Part shown: positions 60,994 to 64,000 of the stretch, one piece after another
Numbering within the stretch: the first letter of the stretch is position 1
Layout of the letters: each line of letters begins with the position of its first letter
DNA from: Amycolatopsis umgeniensis
Lineage (GTDB): Bacteria; Actinomycetota; Actinomycetes; Mycobacteriales; Pseudonocardiaceae
Direction: 5' to 3'
Length of the DNA stretch: 64,000 nt
Assembly (NCBI RefSeq): GCF_014205155.1
Contig: NZ_JACHMX010000001.1
Span: 3,534,001 to 3,598,000 of the forward strand
Program-made: the position numbers and the translations under genes
The notes under the pieces: model-generated
Seen by the model: only the letters and a program-made list of their open reading frames with translations
Told to the model about the DNA's origin: nothing
The model's database searches: none

Positions 60994-61845
60994 GTGATCA
61001 CTCCCCGCCGTATCCTCGCCGCGCTGCTCGCGGCGGTCGCCGCCACGAGCCTGGCGACCGCGCCCGCCTCCGCTCACGAACGCGGCGTCCGGCCACTGCC
61101 GCAGGCGCACAGTCACAACGACTACGAGCACGCCCGCCCACTGCACGACGCGCTCGATCAGGGCTTCAGCAGCGTCGAGGCCGACATTTACCTGGTGGAC
61201 GGGCAGCTGCTGGTCGCGCACGACCTCGCGGACACCCGCCCGGACCGCACCCTGGAGTCGCTCTACCTGGAGCCGCTGCGCAAGCGCGTCCTGGCCAATC
61301 ACGGCGTCGGCGTCTACCGGCAGCGCGCGGAGTTCCAGCTGCTGATCGACGTCAAGGGGGACGCGAACAGCACCTACGCGGCACTGGAGAAGCGGCTGTA
61401 CAACCCTCGCTACTCCTTCCTCTTCTCTCTGTACGCGTTCGGGCACGTCCAGAAGCGGGCGGTCACCGCGGTGATCTCCGGGGGACGGCCGAAGGACGTG
61501 ATGCTCGGGCAGAAGTTCCGGCTCGCCTTCTACGACGGCCGCATCTCCGGCGAGAACGACCTCGGCATCGGCTCGGATCGCCGGGTCACCCCGCTCGTCT
61601 CGGATTCCTGGACCGGACTGTTCACCTGGACCGGCGACGGCCCCTTCCCGGCCATGGAGCGGGCGAAACTACACGAACTGGTCAAAAGGGCACACGCGGC
61701 AGGCCAGCGGGTGCGGTTCTGGGCCACACCCGATACCGCTGGACCAGGGCGTGACGCGTTATGGAAAGAGCTGGTCGCCGCCGGGGTCGACCACCTGAAT
61801 ACGGATGACCTGCCAGGGCTGGCGGACTTCTTGAGGTCTCGCTAA
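60994..61845 (+). CDS. Secreted GDPD/PI-PLC-like phosphodiesterase
   Basis: A 283-aa exported protein: signal peptide (LATAPASAHERG), then a TIM-barrel phosphodiesterase start HSHNDYEHARPLHDALDQGFSSVEADIYLVDGQLLVAHD with the catalytic His, Glu, Asp and His, and later RVRFWATPDT...GVDHLNTDDLPGLADFL. It probably cleaves glycerophosphodiesters or inositol phospholipid headgroups. GTG 60994 has GAGGA 7 nt upstream. Confidence 0.85.
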   Translation: MITPRRILAALLAAVAATSLATAPASAHERGVRPLPQAHSHNDYEHARPLHDALDQGFSSVEADIYLVDGQLLVAHDLADTRPDRTLESLYLEPLRKRVLANHGVGVYRQRAEFQLLIDVKGDANSTYAALEKRLYNPRYSFLFSLYAFGHVQKRAVTAVISGGRPKDVMLGQKFRLAFYDGRISGENDLGIGSDRRVTPLVSDSWTGLFTWTGDGPFPAMERAKLHELVKRAHAAGQRVRFWATPDTAGPGRDALWKELVAAGVDHLNTDDLPGLADFLRSR

Positions 61846-62011
61846 AGTGCGCGGCCCAATAGCGCGCGAAGGCGCACGAATGGGCCAGTCATCCCTTAAT
61901 CCACGTGATGCAAGCCTCACGATCTGTGAATTATCTCGACTAGGAAACGGCCAGGTAACGGCCAGCTGACCTGCGCAAACAGCCGAATCGTTATGGGTTG
62001 CGTGCTGTTAC

Positions 62012-62027
62012 TGTGATGTAGGTCACA
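62012..62027. promoter_or_regulatory. CRP/GlxR-type site upstream of rpfA
   Basis: TGTGA-TGTAGG-TCACA is a perfect match to the CRP-family consensus TGTGA-N6-TCACA. Candidate -10 hexamers are TAATTT (62035-62040) and TACCGT (62062-62067). In M. tuberculosis the CRP homologue Rv3676 regulates rpfA, and in corynebacteria GlxR controls rpf genes (established). Confidence 0.85.
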
Positions 62028-62107
62028 GCTCGAATAATTTCCGATCAGGCCGTTCGTTACGTACCGTCGCTTTTCGGTTGGCCCCGACCGACCACGCAAC
62101 ACCGGGA

Positions 62108-62945
<838 letters not shown>

Positions 62946-63010
62946 GCTCTTGAGCACCAGTAAGTCGTGATGCCCGCGGGATTCCCCGCGTGGCCACGTC
63001 ACGGCTGACG

Positions 63011-63050
63011 AAGCCCCACCGCGCCATTCCCCCGGCGGTGGGGCTTTGTC
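63011..63050 (+). terminator. Strong hairpin terminator after rpfA
   Basis: AAGCCCCACCGC (63011-63022) pairs perfectly with GCGGTGGGGCTT (63035-63046), then TGTC. It is 66 bp after the rpfA stop. Confidence 0.8.
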
Positions 63051-63108
63051 GTGTCCCGGACCGGTTGAGGGCGAGGCCGCGGTGGGCGGCTGGCCCTCGC
63101 TTGAGGTC

Positions 63109-63155
63109 GTGAAGGCCTCCTTACCTACCCTGAAGGTAGTGAAGGAGGCCTTCAC
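63109..63155. repeat. Family A palindromic element with shortened stem
   Basis: GTGAAGGCCTCCTT (63109-63122) and AAGGAGGCCTTCAC (63142-63155) flank ACCTACC...GGTAGTG, which can pair in part. It lies between convergent rpfA and moaE. The core is that of 7311 and 49292. Confidence 0.85.
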
Positions 63156-63198
63156 GGACTGCCAACGGCCACCCCGACCGATGTGCGACGCTGCCGCG

Positions 63199-63627
63199 CT
63201 ACGGCGAGTTGACCCACTCGTCGCTGCCGTCGGTGAAATGCTGGTGCTTCCAGACCGGGAGCCGCGCCTTGACCTCGTCGACCAGCTCCGAGCAGGCCGC
63301 GAAGGCCTGGCCTCGATGCTCGGCGGCCACGGCGCACGCCAGCGCGACGTCCCCGATGGCCAGCGCGCCCAGCCGGTGGCTGACGGCGACCGCCCGCACG
63401 CCGGTCCATTTCCCCGAGAGGTCCGCGACGACCTCCGCGAGCACCTCCGAAGCACTCGGGTGCCCTTCGTAGGCGAGCCGGTCCACCGACCGGCCGCCGT
63501 CGTGGTCCCGCACGACCCCGCCGAAGGTGACGACGGCGCCCGCGGCCGCGTCGTCCACCAGCCGGGCGTGCTCTTCGACCGAAAGCGGCTCGTCGACCAC
63601 CGCGATCCGTGCGACCCGAACGCTCAC
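63199..63627 (-). CDS. moaE: Molybdopterin synthase catalytic subunit
   Basis: A 142-aa MoaE: GAVVTFGGVVRDHDGGRSVDRLAYEGHPSA, VSHRLGALAIGDVALACAVAAEHRGQAFAACSELVDEVKARLPVWKHQHFTDGSDEWVNSP, with the conserved WKHQ/KE-type active-site region. It works with MoaD to make molybdopterin. GTG start overlaps the MogA-type stop (GTGA), GGAGG upstream. Confidence 0.94.
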   Translation of the reverse strand: MSVRVARIAVVDEPLSVEEHARLVDDAAAGAVVTFGGVVRDHDGGRSVDRLAYEGHPSASEVLAEVVADLSGKWTGVRAVAVSHRLGALAIGDVALACAVAAEHRGQAFAACSELVDEVKARLPVWKHQHFTDGSDEWVNSP

Positions 63628-64000
63628 TGCTGTGCCTCCCGTGGGTGGTCGCCGCCCGCCAGCTGGTCGACGGCGTGGTCGAGGATCCCGTCCAGTACGC
63701 CCAAGCCGTCCTTCACGCCGCCGCGCGAACCGGGCAGGTTCACCACGAGGGTCCGTCCGGCCACGCCGGCGACCCCACGCGAGAGCACCGCCGTGGGGAC
63801 CTTGGGCAGTCCGGCGGCCCGGATCGCGTCCGCGACGCCGGGTAGTTCGTAGTCGAGGACGGCGCGGGTGACGTCCGGCGTGCGGTCGGTCGGCGAGATT
63901 CCGGTGCCACCGGTCGTCACGATCACCTGGACCCCGGCCGCGACGGCCTCCCGCAGGGCCTCACCGACGGGTTCCCCGTCCTGGACGACCACGGGTTCCG
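63624..64000 (-). CDS. MogA/MoaB-type molybdopterin adenylyltransferase, 5' end outside the window
   Basis: Partial: at least 124 residues of the C-terminal part. The MoCF-binding motif TTGGTGISPTDRTPDVT is visible, then LPGVADAIRAAGLPKVPTAVLSRGVAGVAGRTLVVNLPGSRGGVKDG. It adenylates molybdopterin before metal insertion. It is translationally coupled to moaE. The N-terminus lies beyond position 64000. Confidence 0.92.
   Translation of the reverse strand, partial: EPVVVQDGEPVGEALREAVAAGVQVIVTTGGTGISPTDRTPDVTRAVLDYELPGVADAIRAAGLPKVPTAVLSRGVAGVAGRTLVVNLPGSRGGVKDGLGVLDGILDHAVDQLAGGDHPREAQQ

Overview
The window is high-GC DNA dense with GTG starts. It carries actinobacterial marker families: SepH, RpfA, DUF2537, DUF2530, DUF2771, DUF3027 and a CspB-type protein with a long C-terminal extension. 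Gene content, compact operons with 1-4 bp overlaps and IdeR/DmdR-type iron boxes point to a Pseudonocardiaceae actinomycete, most likely Amycolatopsis or a close relative. This is inference; no 16S or tRNA gene is present. From memory, serC-sepH-DUF2537-TrmH, MarR, the MFS/DUF2771 pair, CspB, moaA-moaD-rpfA-moaE-mog match the families of M. tuberculosis Rv0864-Rv0884, with lineage-specific blocks inserted between them.

Layout. 0-2.4 kb: a TetR regulator and an AbiEi/AbiEii type IV toxin-antitoxin pair with an operator-like inverted repeat. 2.5-7.3 kb: an ABC-2 exporter with a NarL-type two-component system and a serine hydrolase. 7.4-10.1 kb: serC and a GT87 glycosyltransferase. 10.2-16.3 kb: a MacB-like ABC efflux operon with adaptor and lipoprotein, a gene remnant, and an OmpR-type two-component system; both promoter regions carry the same direct-repeat box. 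16.5-21.6 kb: sepH, MmcQ/YjbR, DUF2537, TrmH, a GCS2-family ligase and a TetR. 21.6-28.7 kb: an iron/heme island with heme oxygenase, HtaA protein, HmuTUV and two neocarzinostatin-like secreted proteins. 28.7-38.6 kb: serine hydrolase, superoxide dismutase, arylamine N-acetyltransferase, SDR, MFS, MarR, NCS2 permease. 38.6-47.6 kb: Hsp90-like/sacsin ATPase with DUF3027, glutaminyl cyclase, MFS, DUF2771, CspB, HAD. 47.7-55.9 kb: TetR with an R2lox oxidase, secreted proteins, acyl-CoA synthetase, PhzF, YccF, phosphatases. 55.9-64 kb: modABC with a HTH-TOBE regulator, moaA/moaD, a GDPD-like phosphodiesterase, rpfA behind a CRP-like box and a probable c-di-AMP (ydaO) riboswitch, moaE, and a MogA-type gene cut by the window edge.

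Three layers of non-coding structure stand out. (1) At least 15 intergenic palindromes with long, mostly perfect arms fall into a few sequence families. One is nested inside the loop of another, one encodes the C-terminus of a protein, and a solo arm lies between modA and modB. (2) In about 20 genes a -10-like hexamer ends exactly 6-7 nt before the start codon, suggesting pervasive leaderless transcription. (3) Regulatory sites tie genes together: iron boxes (heme oxygenase, hmu, an SDR), two MerR/SoxR-like promoters (sod, nat), the shared two-component box, and tandem palindromes before the R2lox operon.

No CRISPR array, prophage, IS transposase, rRNA or tRNA gene was recognised. All patterns were read by eye and counts are minimums.
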